NCBI RefSeq assembly: GCF_000931445.1
Contig: NZ_CP010849.1
Location: 1,798,001 to 1,862,000, forward strand
DNA length: 64,000 nucleotides
Direction: 5' to 3'
DNA from: Streptomyces cyaneogriseus subsp. noncyanogenus
Lineage (GTDB): Bacteria; Actinomycetota; Actinomycetes; Streptomycetales; Streptomycetaceae
Shown here: positions 56,810 to 64,000 of the stretch, in pieces
Layout: every line of letters begins with the position of its first letter
How positions within the stretch are numbered: position 1 is the stretch's first letter
Position numbers and translations under genes: made by a program
Notes under the pieces: generated by a model
What the model was told of the DNA's origin: nothing
Seen by the model: the letters and a program-made list of their open reading frames with translations, nothing else
Database searches by the model: none

Positions 56810-57784
56810 TCAGGCGGCCAGCGTCCCCGGCATCACCGCGCGCGGCCCGAACTTGGCCCGCGCGCGGTCGGCGACCTCCTCGATGCGGCGGACCTTCTCG
56901 TCCACCGGGTCGAAGGTGAGCTGGTGGGCGGCCTGTTCGGCGGGGCCGAGGCCCTCGGCGCGCAGGGCGAGGGCGCGGACCCGGGCGCGCTGCAGGCCGA
57001 GCGCCTCGTACATGCCGTACACGGCCCGGGTGAGCGACGCCGAGTGCGCGGTCGGCTCCGCCAGGGTGCGGCTGCGGGTCGTGGCGGACCGGTCGGCGTA
57101 GCGCACGGTGAGGGTCAGCGTGCGGCAGACCTTGTCCAGGGCGCGCAGCCGGGACCCCAGTTCCTCGGCGGCCGAGAGCAGGGCACGGCGGTGCCGGTCC
57201 GGGTCCAGCTCGTCCCGCTCGAAGGGGCGTTCGGTGGCCAGGGAACGGGAGACGCCGTTCGGCACCACCCGGCCGCGGTCGACACCCCCCGCCTTCTCGC
57301 GCAGCTCACGGCCGGTCTTCGCGCCGACCAGCCGCTGGAGCGTGGACAGGGGCGCGGCGGCGACCCGGCCGAGGGTGTCGAGGCCGTACTCGCACAGGGT
57401 GCGGGCGGTCGCGGCGCCCACGCCGGGCAGCGCGGCGACGGGCTTGCCGGCGAGGAACTCCGCGATGCCCTCCGGGTCCCCGGGCACCACGCAGGTCGCC
57501 CCGGGCCGGGCGTCCCGCAGCGCCATCCGGGCCAGCATCGGCCCGGGGGCCGCGCCGATCACACAGTCGACGCCGTACAGCGCCAGGGCGCGGACGCGGA
57601 TCACCGACGCCAGCTCCACGGCGCCGCGCCCGAAGTACCGCTCGGCGCCCCGCAGGTCGGCCAGCGCCCCGTCCGGTGGCAGGGCCTGGACGACCGGGGT
57701 GAACTCCTCCAGCATCCCCAGCAATCGGGGCAGGGCCGCCTCGTACATCGGCGGTAGCTGGAAACGTACGCAGAGAATGGTCAT
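56810..57784 (-). CDS. ImuB-like Y-family polymerase, catalytically degenerate
   Basis: A 324-residue Y-family protein. The N terminus CVRFQLPP replaces the palm motif normally written DxDxFFA, and then jumps directly to MYEAALPRLLGMLEEFTPVV: the fingers region is missing. The usual SLDEA is replaced by ALADLRGAERYF, so the catalytic acids are gone. The thumb and little-finger regions are intact: PVAALPGVGAATARTLCEYGL, GGVDRGRVVPNGVSRSLATERPF and SRLRALDKVCRTLTLTVRYADRS. QLTFDPVDEK near the C terminus resembles a beta-clamp motif. It overlaps dnaE2 by ATGA. By gene context it is the ImuB-like partner of DnaE2. Confidence 0.8.
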   Translation of the reverse strand: MTILCVRFQLPPMYEAALPRLLGMLEEFTPVVQALPPDGALADLRGAERYFGRGAVELASVIRVRALALYGVDCVIGAAPGPMLARMALRDARPGATCVVPGDPEGIAEFLAGKPVAALPGVGAATARTLCEYGLDTLGRVAAAPLSTLQRLVGAKTGRELREKAGGVDRGRVVPNGVSRSLATERPFERDELDPDRHRRALLSAAEELGSRLRALDKVCRTLTLTVRYADRSATTRSRTLAEPTAHSASLTRAVYGMYEALGLQRARVRALALRAEGLGPAEQAAHQLTFDPVDEKVRRIEEVADRARAKFGPRAVMPGTLAA

Positions 57785-60700
57785 CCCGCACTCCCCGGAC
57801 TCTGGTGCCACAACTTCCTTCCCACCGCGGGCCCTTCGCCCGCGGGGCGCAGATCGGCCCAGGGGTGCATCTCGTACCCCGTGGGCATGCGGATCCTGCG
57901 CTCCCCCGTCTCCTTCGGGTCCTTCGGGTCCTTCGGAACCTTCCCGTCCTTACTGTCCTCTCCGTTCTCTCCGTTTTCTCCGTTTTCTCCGTGCTCTGCG
58001 TGCTCTGCGTTCTTCTCGCTCCGGGCGCTCTCCATCGGGTCCCGGGCCGCGGAGCCGGCCGGGGCGGGCAGTCCGTCGGACCCGGCCAGCCGCCGACGCG
58101 CCGGGCCGTCGCCGTCGGCCGGGGCGGGCCCGGCGCCCCGCGGATCGGCGAGCCGGGCCGCGACGCCCTCCAGCCCCTCCTCCCGGCGCACCTCCAGCAG
58201 CTCGGCGAGGTTCCAGACGGCGGAGCCCACCACGCTGAGGCTGCGCGGGCCGCGGCGCTGCACCACCCCGCGCACCAGCAGCAGCCAGGAGTGGAAGACG
58301 GTGTGGGCGCACGCCTCGTGGGAGTCGTCGAAGAAGGCCAGGTCGACCAGGCCCGTGCCGTCGTCCAGCGTGGTGAAGACGACTCGCCTGCCGGATCTGA
58401 TCGGCGGCGTCTGGGTGGCCGCCTTGGCGCCCGCGACCAGCACCGTCTCCCCGTGCCGCGCCGTGCGCAGCCGCCGCGCCGGGACCACGCCCAGTTCGTC
58501 GAGGAAGGTCCGGTGGTCGTCCATCAGATGGCGCGAGGCGTCCATCGACAGCACACCCAGCTCGGCGCTCAGCCTCTCCGCCGAGGTGAGGTCGGGCAGC
58601 CCGGCCGGGGCCGTCCTCCGCCCGCCGGACAGCGGCAGCTGGCCGCCGCCCGCGCCGCGGGAGCCCCGGTGCAGTTCGGTCAGGTGCAGTTGCAGGTCGC
58701 GGCGGTTGGCGCCGAAGGCGTCCAGCGCGCCGACCTGGGCGAGACGCTGGGCGAGCGGGCGGCTCGGCCGGGCGCGTTCCCAGAAGTCGAGCAGGGAGGC
58801 GTACGGCTGCCCGTCCGCGATCCGCGCCGCCTCGGCCTCGCTGATGCCGTGGACATCGGAGAGGGCCAGCCGCAGCCCCCAGTGCCGCGCCCCCTTTGAT
58901 TCAGACACCAGTTCGATCCGGTGGGCGGCCCCCGACTTGTTCACGTCCAGCGGCAGGATCGGCACCCCGCGCCGCCGCGCGTCCGCCAGGAGCAGCCGCT
59001 TGGGGTACATGCCGGGGTCGTGCGTGAGCAGCCCGGCGTAGAAGGCGGCCGGATGGTGCGCCTTCAGCCACGCCGACTGGTAGGTGGGCACAGCGAAGGC
59101 GACCGCGTGCGCCTTGCAGAAGCCGTACGAACCGAACGCCTCGACGATCTCCCAGGTGCGTCGGATCGTCTCCGCGTCGTACCCGTTCGCCTCCGCCTGC
59201 TGCGCGAACCACACCTTGATCCGCCCCTGCGACTCCGGGTCGGACAGCCCGCGCCGCACCCGGTCCGCCTCGCCGCGGCCGCATCCGGTCATGAGATGCA
59301 CGATGTCGATGACCTGTTCATGGAAGACGACGACGCCGTACGTCTCCCGCAGCGGCTCCTCCAGGCGGGGGTGCGGGTAGCGGACGGGGGCCCGCCCGTG
59401 CCGCGCCTCGATGAACGGCCGCACCATGTCGGCGGCGACCGGGCCGGGCCGGAAGAGGGAGATGTCGACGACGAGATCGTGGAAGGTGCTCGGCTGGAGC
59501 CGTCCGACCAGATCCCGCTGGCCCGGCGACTCGATCTGGAAGCAGCCCAGCGTCTCGGTGGAGCGGATCAGCCCGTACGTCGCCGGGTCCCCCTCCGGCA
59601 CCGCGTCCAGGTCGATCCGCTCCCCCGTCACCCGCTCCACCTCGGCCACCGCGTGCGCCATCGCCGACTGCATCCGCACGCCCAGCACGTCCAGCTTGAG
59701 CAGCCCGAGTTCCTCCACGTCGTCCTTGTCGAACTGGGACATCGGCAGGCCCTCGCCACTGGTCGGCACCACCGGTGTACGGGCGAGCAGGGAGGCGTCG
59801 GAGAGGAGTACCCCGCACGGGTGCATGGCGACCCCGCGCGGCAACGCGTCGAGCGCCTCGACCAGCTCCCACAGCTTCCCGTACCGCTCCTTCCGCGCCG
59901 CCAGCGCCTTCAGCTCGGGCAGTTCCTCCAGCGCCGCGCGGGCGTCGCGGGCGCGGATGTGCGGGAACGACTTGGCCACCCGGTCGATCTCGGCCGGGTC
60001 CATCGACAGGGCGGCCCCGACGTCGCGGATGGCGTGGCGCACGCGGTACGTCTCGGGCATGGCGACCGTCGCCACCCGCTCGGCGCCGAACCGGTCGATG
60101 ATCGCCCGGTAGACCTCCAGACGGCGCGCGGACTCCACGTCGATGTCGATGTCGGGCAGCACGACGCGCTCCTTCGACAGGAAGCGCTCCATCAGCAGCC
60201 CGTGTTCGACGGGGTCGGCGTGCGCGATGCCGAGGAGGTGGTTGACGAGGGATCCGGCGCCGGAGCCGCGGGCGGCCACTCGGATGCCCATGCGCCGGAC
60301 GTCGTCGACGACCTGGGCGACGGTGAGGAAGTAGGAGGCGAAGCCGTGGTGGGCGATGATGTCCAGCTCGTGGTGCATCCGCTCCCAGTACGCGCGCCGC
60401 CGCTCGTAACCACGCAGCACCATGCCCGCCGCCGCCCGGGAGGCGAGCGCCCGCTGGGCGGTGCGGTGCCCGGCGCCCACCAGATGCGGCTCGGGGAAGT
60501 GGACGGTGCCGATGCCCAGGTCGTCCTCGGGGTCGACGACGCACTCGGCGGCGGTCGCCTCCGTCTGCTCCAGCAGGCGGTGGGCGGCCTCCCGCCGGAA
60601 GCCCGCGGCCTCGACGATCCGCTCGGCGGCGCGCAGCATGGCGTCCGCGTCCTTCAGCCATGCCTCGCCGGAGTCCGGCTCCCCGGCGGCGCCGACGGGG

Positions 60701-61470
60701 ACCAGGCGGCGCGCGGCGTCCAGGATGTCGGCGACCGGACCCATGCCGGGGTCGGCATAGCGGACGGCGTTGCTGAGCACGGGCCGGATTTTCTGCTCGG
60801 CGGCGAAGCCGACGGTACGGGCGGCCAGGCGCAGGGAGCCGGGGCCGGTGCCCGTGCGGCCGTGCCAGACGGCTTCCAGACGCAGGGCGTCGCCGTACGC
60901 CTCCCGCCAGGGGGCGAGCAGGCGCGCGGCCCGGTCGGGCCGCCCGGCGGCGAGGGCGCGGCCGACATCGGAGTCGGGGCCGAGCAGCACGGTCAGGCCG
61001 TCGGCGTGATGGTCGGCCCGGCGCAGCAGGGGCGTCCCGGAGGAGGATCCCCCTTGTCCGGGCGGGGCCGTGAGCCCGGTGGAGGCGTGGGCGGCGGAGA
61101 CGAGTCGGCACAGACCGGCCCAGCCGCGCGCGCCGTCCCGGGCGAGGAAGGTCGCACGGGGGGCCGACTCGTCGACGAAGGCGCCTCCGCGCACGGGGGC
61201 GCGGCGCCGGTCGCGGCGTACGGAGGTGTCCCCTTGTATCGGCTCGGGGGTGACCGTCTCCACCGCCAGATCCACACCGAACAGCGGGCGGACGCCCGCC
61301 TTGGCGCAGGCTTTGGCGAAGCGGACGGTCCCGGCGAGGGTGTCGCGGTCGGTGAGGGCGAGGGCGTCCATGCCGCGTTCGAAGGCGCGCTCGGCCAGCC
61401 GCTCCGGGTGGGAGGCGCCGTGGCGCAGGGAGAACCCGGAGACGGTGTGCAGATGCGTGAATCCCGGCAC
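57781..61470 (-). CDS. dnaE2: error-prone DNA polymerase III alpha subunit (DnaE2)
   Basis: A 1229-residue alpha subunit used in translesion synthesis. N-terminal PHP domain: FTHLHTVSGFSLRHGASHPE. The polymerase Asp pair is in VLPDIDIDVESARR and the third Asp in EELGLLKLDVLGVRMQSAM; SLFRPGPVAADMVRPFIEARHG and ARGSGAGSLVNHLLGIAHADP are also seen. The C-terminal OB/clamp part is followed by a repetitive linker (ENGENGENGE, KDPKDPKE) and a terminal segment ending in LWHQSPGSAG. GTG at 61470 follows GGGAGG; GTG 61485 also possible. It is in an operon with the ImuB-like gene and has two LexA-like boxes upstream. Confidence 0.92.
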   Translation of the reverse strand: MPGFTHLHTVSGFSLRHGASHPERLAERAFERGMDALALTDRDTLAGTVRFAKACAKAGVRPLFGVDLAVETVTPEPIQGDTSVRRDRRRAPVRGGAFVDESAPRATFLARDGARGWAGLCRLVSAAHASTGLTAPPGQGGSSSGTPLLRRADHHADGLTVLLGPDSDVGRALAAGRPDRAARLLAPWREAYGDALRLEAVWHGRTGTGPGSLRLAARTVGFAAEQKIRPVLSNAVRYADPGMGPVADILDAARRLVPVGAAGEPDSGEAWLKDADAMLRAAERIVEAAGFRREAAHRLLEQTEATAAECVVDPEDDLGIGTVHFPEPHLVGAGHRTAQRALASRAAAGMVLRGYERRRAYWERMHHELDIIAHHGFASYFLTVAQVVDDVRRMGIRVAARGSGAGSLVNHLLGIAHADPVEHGLLMERFLSKERVVLPDIDIDVESARRLEVYRAIIDRFGAERVATVAMPETYRVRHAIRDVGAALSMDPAEIDRVAKSFPHIRARDARAALEELPELKALAARKERYGKLWELVEALDALPRGVAMHPCGVLLSDASLLARTPVVPTSGEGLPMSQFDKDDVEELGLLKLDVLGVRMQSAMAHAVAEVERVTGERIDLDAVPEGDPATYGLIRSTETLGCFQIESPGQRDLVGRLQPSTFHDLVVDISLFRPGPVAADMVRPFIEARHGRAPVRYPHPRLEEPLRETYGVVVFHEQVIDIVHLMTGCGRGEADRVRRGLSDPESQGRIKVWFAQQAEANGYDAETIRRTWEIVEAFGSYGFCKAHAVAFAVPTYQSAWLKAHHPAAFYAGLLTHDPGMYPKRLLLADARRRGVPILPLDVNKSGAAHRIELVSESKGARHWGLRLALSDVHGISEAEAARIADGQPYASLLDFWERARPSRPLAQRLAQVGALDAFGANRRDLQLHLTELHRGSRGAGGGQLPLSGGRRTAPAGLPDLTSAERLSAELGVLSMDASRHLMDDHRTFLDELGVVPARRLRTARHGETVLVAGAKAATQTPPIRSGRRVVFTTLDDGTGLVDLAFFDDSHEACAHTVFHSWLLLVRGVVQRRGPRSLSVVGSAVWNLAELLEVRREEGLEGVAARLADPRGAGPAPADGDGPARRRLAGSDGLPAPAGSAARDPMESARSEKNAEHAEHGENGENGENGEDSKDGKVPKDPKDPKETGERRIRMPTGYEMHPWADLRPAGEGPAVGRKLWHQSPGSAG

Positions 61471-61504
61471 ACGCACCTCCCGCACTCATGGACTCCGACG
61501 TTCT

Positions 61505-61520
61505 TCGAACGTCTGTTCCC
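61505..61520. promoter_or_regulatory. LexA/SOS box 1 upstream of dnaE2
   Basis: TCGAACGTCTGTTCCC, matching the actinobacterial SOS consensus TCGAAC-N4-GTTCGA at 10 of 12 fixed positions. It is 34 bp before dnaE2. Confidence 0.65.
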
Positions 61521-61550
61521 AATTACCTCACCCCCACCATAGACCAATTT

Positions 61551-61566
61551 TCGAATATGTGTGCGA
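61551..61566. promoter_or_regulatory. LexA/SOS box 2 upstream of dnaE2
   Basis: TCGAATATGTGTGCGA, matching the SOS consensus at 10 of 12 fixed positions, 46 bp further upstream and between dnaE2 and the divergent membrane protein gene. Confidence 0.55.
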
Positions 61567-61624
61567 CATCCATTCGGCCCCGTCCCACCTGCGCAAACGC
61601 CCGGATCGCCGGACCGTGGGGGGC

Positions 61625-62701
61625 ATGACGCAGACCACCGGCGCCGACGCCCCCCGCAGCCCCCGCGGCTCCCGTGGCTCGTTCCTCGGCGAGGTCCGGG
61701 ACGCCGTCACCCCGCGGGCCACGCTGCTCGTGCTCGGCGTGATCGCGCTCCAGTTGCTGTTCATCGCCTCCTATGTGGGGGCGCTGCACGACCCGAAGCC
61801 GAAGGACGTGCCCTTCGCGGTCGTCGCGCCCCCGGCCGCGGCCGGGCAGACGGTGGCCCGGCTGGAGCGGCTGCCCGGCTCGCCGCTCGACCCGCGCGCG
61901 GTCGCCGACGAGGCGACCGCGCGGAAGCAGATCATGGACCGGGACATCGACGGCGCCCTGGTCGTCGACCCCGCCGGCCGCACCGACCGGCTCCTGGTCG
62001 CCTCCGGCGGCGGGACCGTCCTGGCCACCACCCTGGAGAGACTCGTCGGCACCCTGGAACAGGCGGAGCGGCGCACGGTGCGCACCGTCGACGTGGCCCC
62101 GGCCTCCGCGCGGGACTTCGACGGCCTGTCGTCCTTCTACCTCGTCGTCGGCTGGTGCGTCGGCGGCTACCTGTGCGCCTCGATCCTCGCGATCAGCACC
62201 GGTGCCCGGCCCGCCAACCCGCGCCGCGCGGCGATCCGGCTGATCGCGATGGCGCTGGTGTCGGTGATCGGCGGCCTCGGCGGCGCGGTGATCATCGGGC
62301 CGGTCCTGGACGCCCTGCCCGGCAGCGTGGCCGCCCTGTGGGGCCTGGGCGCGCTGACCACCTTCGCCGTCGGCGCCGCCACCCTCGCCCTCCAGGGAGT
62401 CTTCGGGATCGTCGGCATCGGGCTGGCGATCCTGCTGGTGGTGATCGCGGGCAACCCGAGCGCCGGCGGCGCCTTCCCGCTGCCACTGCTGCCGCCGTTC
62501 TGGAAGGCGATCGGCCCGGCACTGCCGCCGGGCGCGGGGACGTGGGCGGCCCGCTCGATCGCGTACTTCGGCGGCCGCGCCCTGACCGGCGCGCTGCTGG
62601 TGCTGTCGGCGTGGGCCCTCGCGGGGATCGTGGTCACGATGGCGGCCGCGGCACTGCGGCGCCGGCGGCAGGAGGCGGAGCTGCCCACCCAGGCCGACTG
62701 A
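61625..62701 (+). CDS. ABC-2/YhgE-like membrane protein
   Basis: A 358-residue membrane protein. The first helix (about 29-51, TPRATLLVLGVIALQLLFIASYVG) is followed by an extracytoplasmic domain of about 130 residues with AVVAPPAAAGQTVARLERL and ...ASGGGTVLATTLERL, then five hydrophobic segments. This is the layout of DUF3533/YhgE-type proteins and of ABC-2 transporter permeases without an ATPase. Divergent from dnaE2; LexA box 2 might also affect it. Confidence 0.78.
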   Translation: MTQTTGADAPRSPRGSRGSFLGEVRDAVTPRATLLVLGVIALQLLFIASYVGALHDPKPKDVPFAVVAPPAAAGQTVARLERLPGSPLDPRAVADEATARKQIMDRDIDGALVVDPAGRTDRLLVASGGGTVLATTLERLVGTLEQAERRTVRTVDVAPASARDFDGLSSFYLVVGWCVGGYLCASILAISTGARPANPRRAAIRLIAMALVSVIGGLGGAVIIGPVLDALPGSVAALWGLGALTTFAVGAATLALQGVFGIVGIGLAILLVVIAGNPSAGGAFPLPLLPPFWKAIGPALPPGAGTWAARSIAYFGGRALTGALLVLSAWALAGIVVTMAAAALRRRRQEAELPTQAD

Positions 62702-62706
62702 CCGCA

Positions 62707-62859
62707 CGGAGACCGGCGGACCCTTCGGAGACGGCGGGGCCGCACGGAGACCGGCGGGACCGTACGGAGACCGGCGGACCCTTCGGAGACGGCGGGGCCG
62801 CACGGAGACCGGCCGGTCGCGCGGAGACCGGCCGGTCGCGCGGAGACCGGCCGGTCGTG
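62707..62859. repeat. 19-bp minisatellite, eight units
   Basis: Eight consecutive units starting CGGAGAC: at 62707, 62726, 62745 (20 bp), 62765, 62784, 62803, 62822 and 62841. The 58-bp triplet of the first three units recurs partly as units 4-6, and units 6-8 are nearly identical. It is non-coding, between the membrane protein gene and the terminal protease gene. Confidence 0.92.
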
Positions 62860-62874
62860 TGGAGACACGAGAAG

Positions 62875-62900
62875 CCCCGCCCCTCGCGCGCGGGGCGGGA
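62875..62900 (-). terminator. protease gene terminator
   Basis: CCCGCCCC (62876-62883) and GGGGCGGG (62892-62899), an 8-bp stem and 8-nt loop, 20 bp after the protease stop. Confidence 0.7.
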
Positions 62901-62919
62901 CCTCACTCGGGGTGCGCCG

Positions 62920-64000
62920 TCAGCCGATCTGCGTGCCGGTCGCCGACAGCGCCTCGGTCACCGGCTGGAAGAAGGTCTCCCCGCCCGAGGTGCAGTCGCC
63001 GCTGCCACCGGAGGTGAGGCCGATCGCGTCGCTGCCGGAGAAGAGCGGTCCGCCGCTGTCGCCCGGCTCGGCGCAGACGTCGGTCTGGATGAGGCCGCTG
63101 ACGATGTCGCCGTTGCCGTAGTTGACGGTGGCGTCCAGGCCGGTGACCGTACCGGAGTGCACCTGCGTCGTGGAGCCGCTGCGGGTCACCCGCATGCCGA
63201 CGGTGGCCTCGGCCGCGCCCGTGATCGGCTGCGCGGAGCCGTCGTACAGGTTCACCTCGCTCGGGTGGGCCACGTCGGCGGTGTACTTGACCAGGCCGTA
63301 GTCGTCGCCGGGGAAGCGGGAGACCTCGGTCTGGCCGATCACGTTGCCGGACGCGTCCGACCAGGTGGAGATGGACTCGGTGCAGTGGCCCGCGGTCAGG
63401 AAGTACGGCTCGCCGCCCTTGACCACGTTGAAACCGAGCGAACAGCGCGAGCCGCCGCCGGTGATGGCGTCACCGCCCGCGATGAAGGGCTTGAACTCCC
63501 CGGCCGTCCGCTTGAGTTCGGCGGCCGGACCGAGTTTGCCGACGACCTCGGCGAGCCGGGCCCACTCCGCCTTCGACACCGTGCGGTCGGCGGTGACGAC
63601 GACCTTGTTGGCGGTCGGATCGGTCACCCAGGAGGTGCCGGGGACGGCCGCGTCCCGCCGGAGGGCGGCACGCGCGTCCCTCAGTTCGGTGAGGGAGTTC
63701 CGTACGACTCTCGCCTCGGCCCCGGCCGCCTCGGCGGCCCGCGCGGCCTTCTCGTCGAGCACGTTGACGACGAGGCTCTCCGTCTTCGCGTCGTAGTACG
63801 CGCCCGCCGCGTCGGCGCCGAGGTCCTGGGCGAGCGTGGAGGCGAGCTTTCCGGCCGCCGCGGCCGACAGGGTTTCGGGCCCGGTGGACTTCGCGGCCTC
63901 GCTGGCGTTCGCACTCTGGAAGGTGGCTCCCGCGGCGACCAGTGCGGCGATACCCGCACCCGCCACGGCCGCACGGCGCGTGGATATACGTCGATGCTTC
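62920..64000 (-). CDS. streptogrisin-like S1 protease, 5' end cut by the window
   Basis: At least 359 residues of a secreted chymotrypsin-fold protease, with the start codon lying beyond the window end. It reads [24 protein letters not shown] and is therefore the end of a signal peptide. A propeptide of about 140 residues (foldase) follows, then the mature enzyme from about [15 protein letters not shown]. Catalytic residues: His in LTAGHCTE, Asp in GDDYGLVKY, Ser in [11 protein letters not shown]. Three Cys pairs are visible. Streptogrisin/alpha-lytic family; broad protease specificity. Confidence 0.9.
   Translation of the reverse strand, partial: KHRRISTRRAAVAGAGIAALVAAGATFQSANASEAAKSTGPETLSAAAAGKLASTLAQDLGADAAGAYYDAKTESLVVNVLDEKAARAAEAAGAEARVVRNSLTELRDARAALRRDAAVPGTSWVTDPTANKVVVTADRTVSKAEWARLAEVVGKLGPAAELKRTAGEFKPFIAGGDAITGGGSRCSLGFNVVKGGEPYFLTAGHCTESISTWSDASGNVIGQTEVSRFPGDDYGLVKYTADVAHPSEVNLYDGSAQPITGAAEATVGMRVTRSGSTTQVHSGTVTGLDATVNYGNGDIVSGLIQTDVCAEPGDSGGPLFSGSDAIGLTSGGSGDCTSGGETFFQPVTEALSATGTQIG

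Noticed and set aside
58921..61542. Large antisense frame across dnaE2
   Set aside because: Shadow of the polymerase gene.
62707..62859. CRISPR array
   Set aside because: Units are contiguous with no spacers; it is a minisatellite.

Overview
This window is chromosomal DNA from a Streptomyces: very high GC, chaplin genes, class E sortase (LAxTG) anchors, GTG starts, many TetR and GntR regulators, and secreted hydrolases with alanine-rich signal peptides. The gene order (chpC-chpH, gluconate operon, soxR, citrate transporter, hmgA, SGNH lipase, dnaE2) matches what I recall of the S. coelicolor SCO1674 to about SCO1740 core region. It reads as conserved chromosome rather than an island.

Layout. 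1-1.2 kb: chaplins ChpC-like (long, sortase-anchored) and ChpH-like (short). 1.3-3.4 kb: M20 peptidase, tRNA-Leu(GAG), YchJ-like protein. 3.4-5.3 kb: a decayed islet with IS481 transposase, LuxR response-regulator and DctA-like transporter remnants around one intact small membrane protein. 5.6-8.5 kb: gluconate module gntR / gntK-gntP. 8.6-15.2 kb: amino-acid permease, a TTA-containing unknown gene, DMT transporter, NUDIX, two DUF202 proteins, quinone oxidoreductase, His-rich protein. 15.4-20.8 kb: fatty-acid-type cluster (APH-like kinase plus acyl-CoA dehydrogenase on +; SDR, acyl-CoA ligase, TetR on -). 21-27 kb: NamZ-type secreted protein, penicillin acylase, zinc-ribbon protein, BKACE. 27-37 kb: soxR, MaoC, TetR, acyl-CoA dehydrogenase, TetR, ArsR, MHS transporter, ADH, ALDH. 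36.5-44.8 kb: ABC ATPase, MFS and citrate transporters, molybdopterin oxidoreductase, TetR, lipoprotein. 45-48.4 kb: hmgA, GntR, lone type-ISP-like protein. 48.7-56.8 kb: small basic protein, SGNH lipase, AAA ATPase, DUF72, YtrA-type GntR, GNATs, sortase-anchored LPMO. 56.8-64 kb: imuB-like and dnaE2 genes, membrane protein, and a secreted S1 protease cut by the window end.

Most informative non-coding signals: three sets of matched inverted repeats that let individual TetR genes be paired with target operons (15324/20880/33607; 27847/29089; 30710/36463), a perfect 18-bp palindrome in front of the molybdoenzyme, two LexA-like boxes in front of dnaE2, a long-range hairpin that would bury the citM ribosome binding site, and an eight-unit 19-bp minisatellite next to the terminal protease gene. 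The Y-family polymerase partner of DnaE2 lacks the fingers region and catalytic acids, so the pair looks like an SOS-induced mutasome with a non-catalytic ImuB-like adaptor and no ImuA' beside it.
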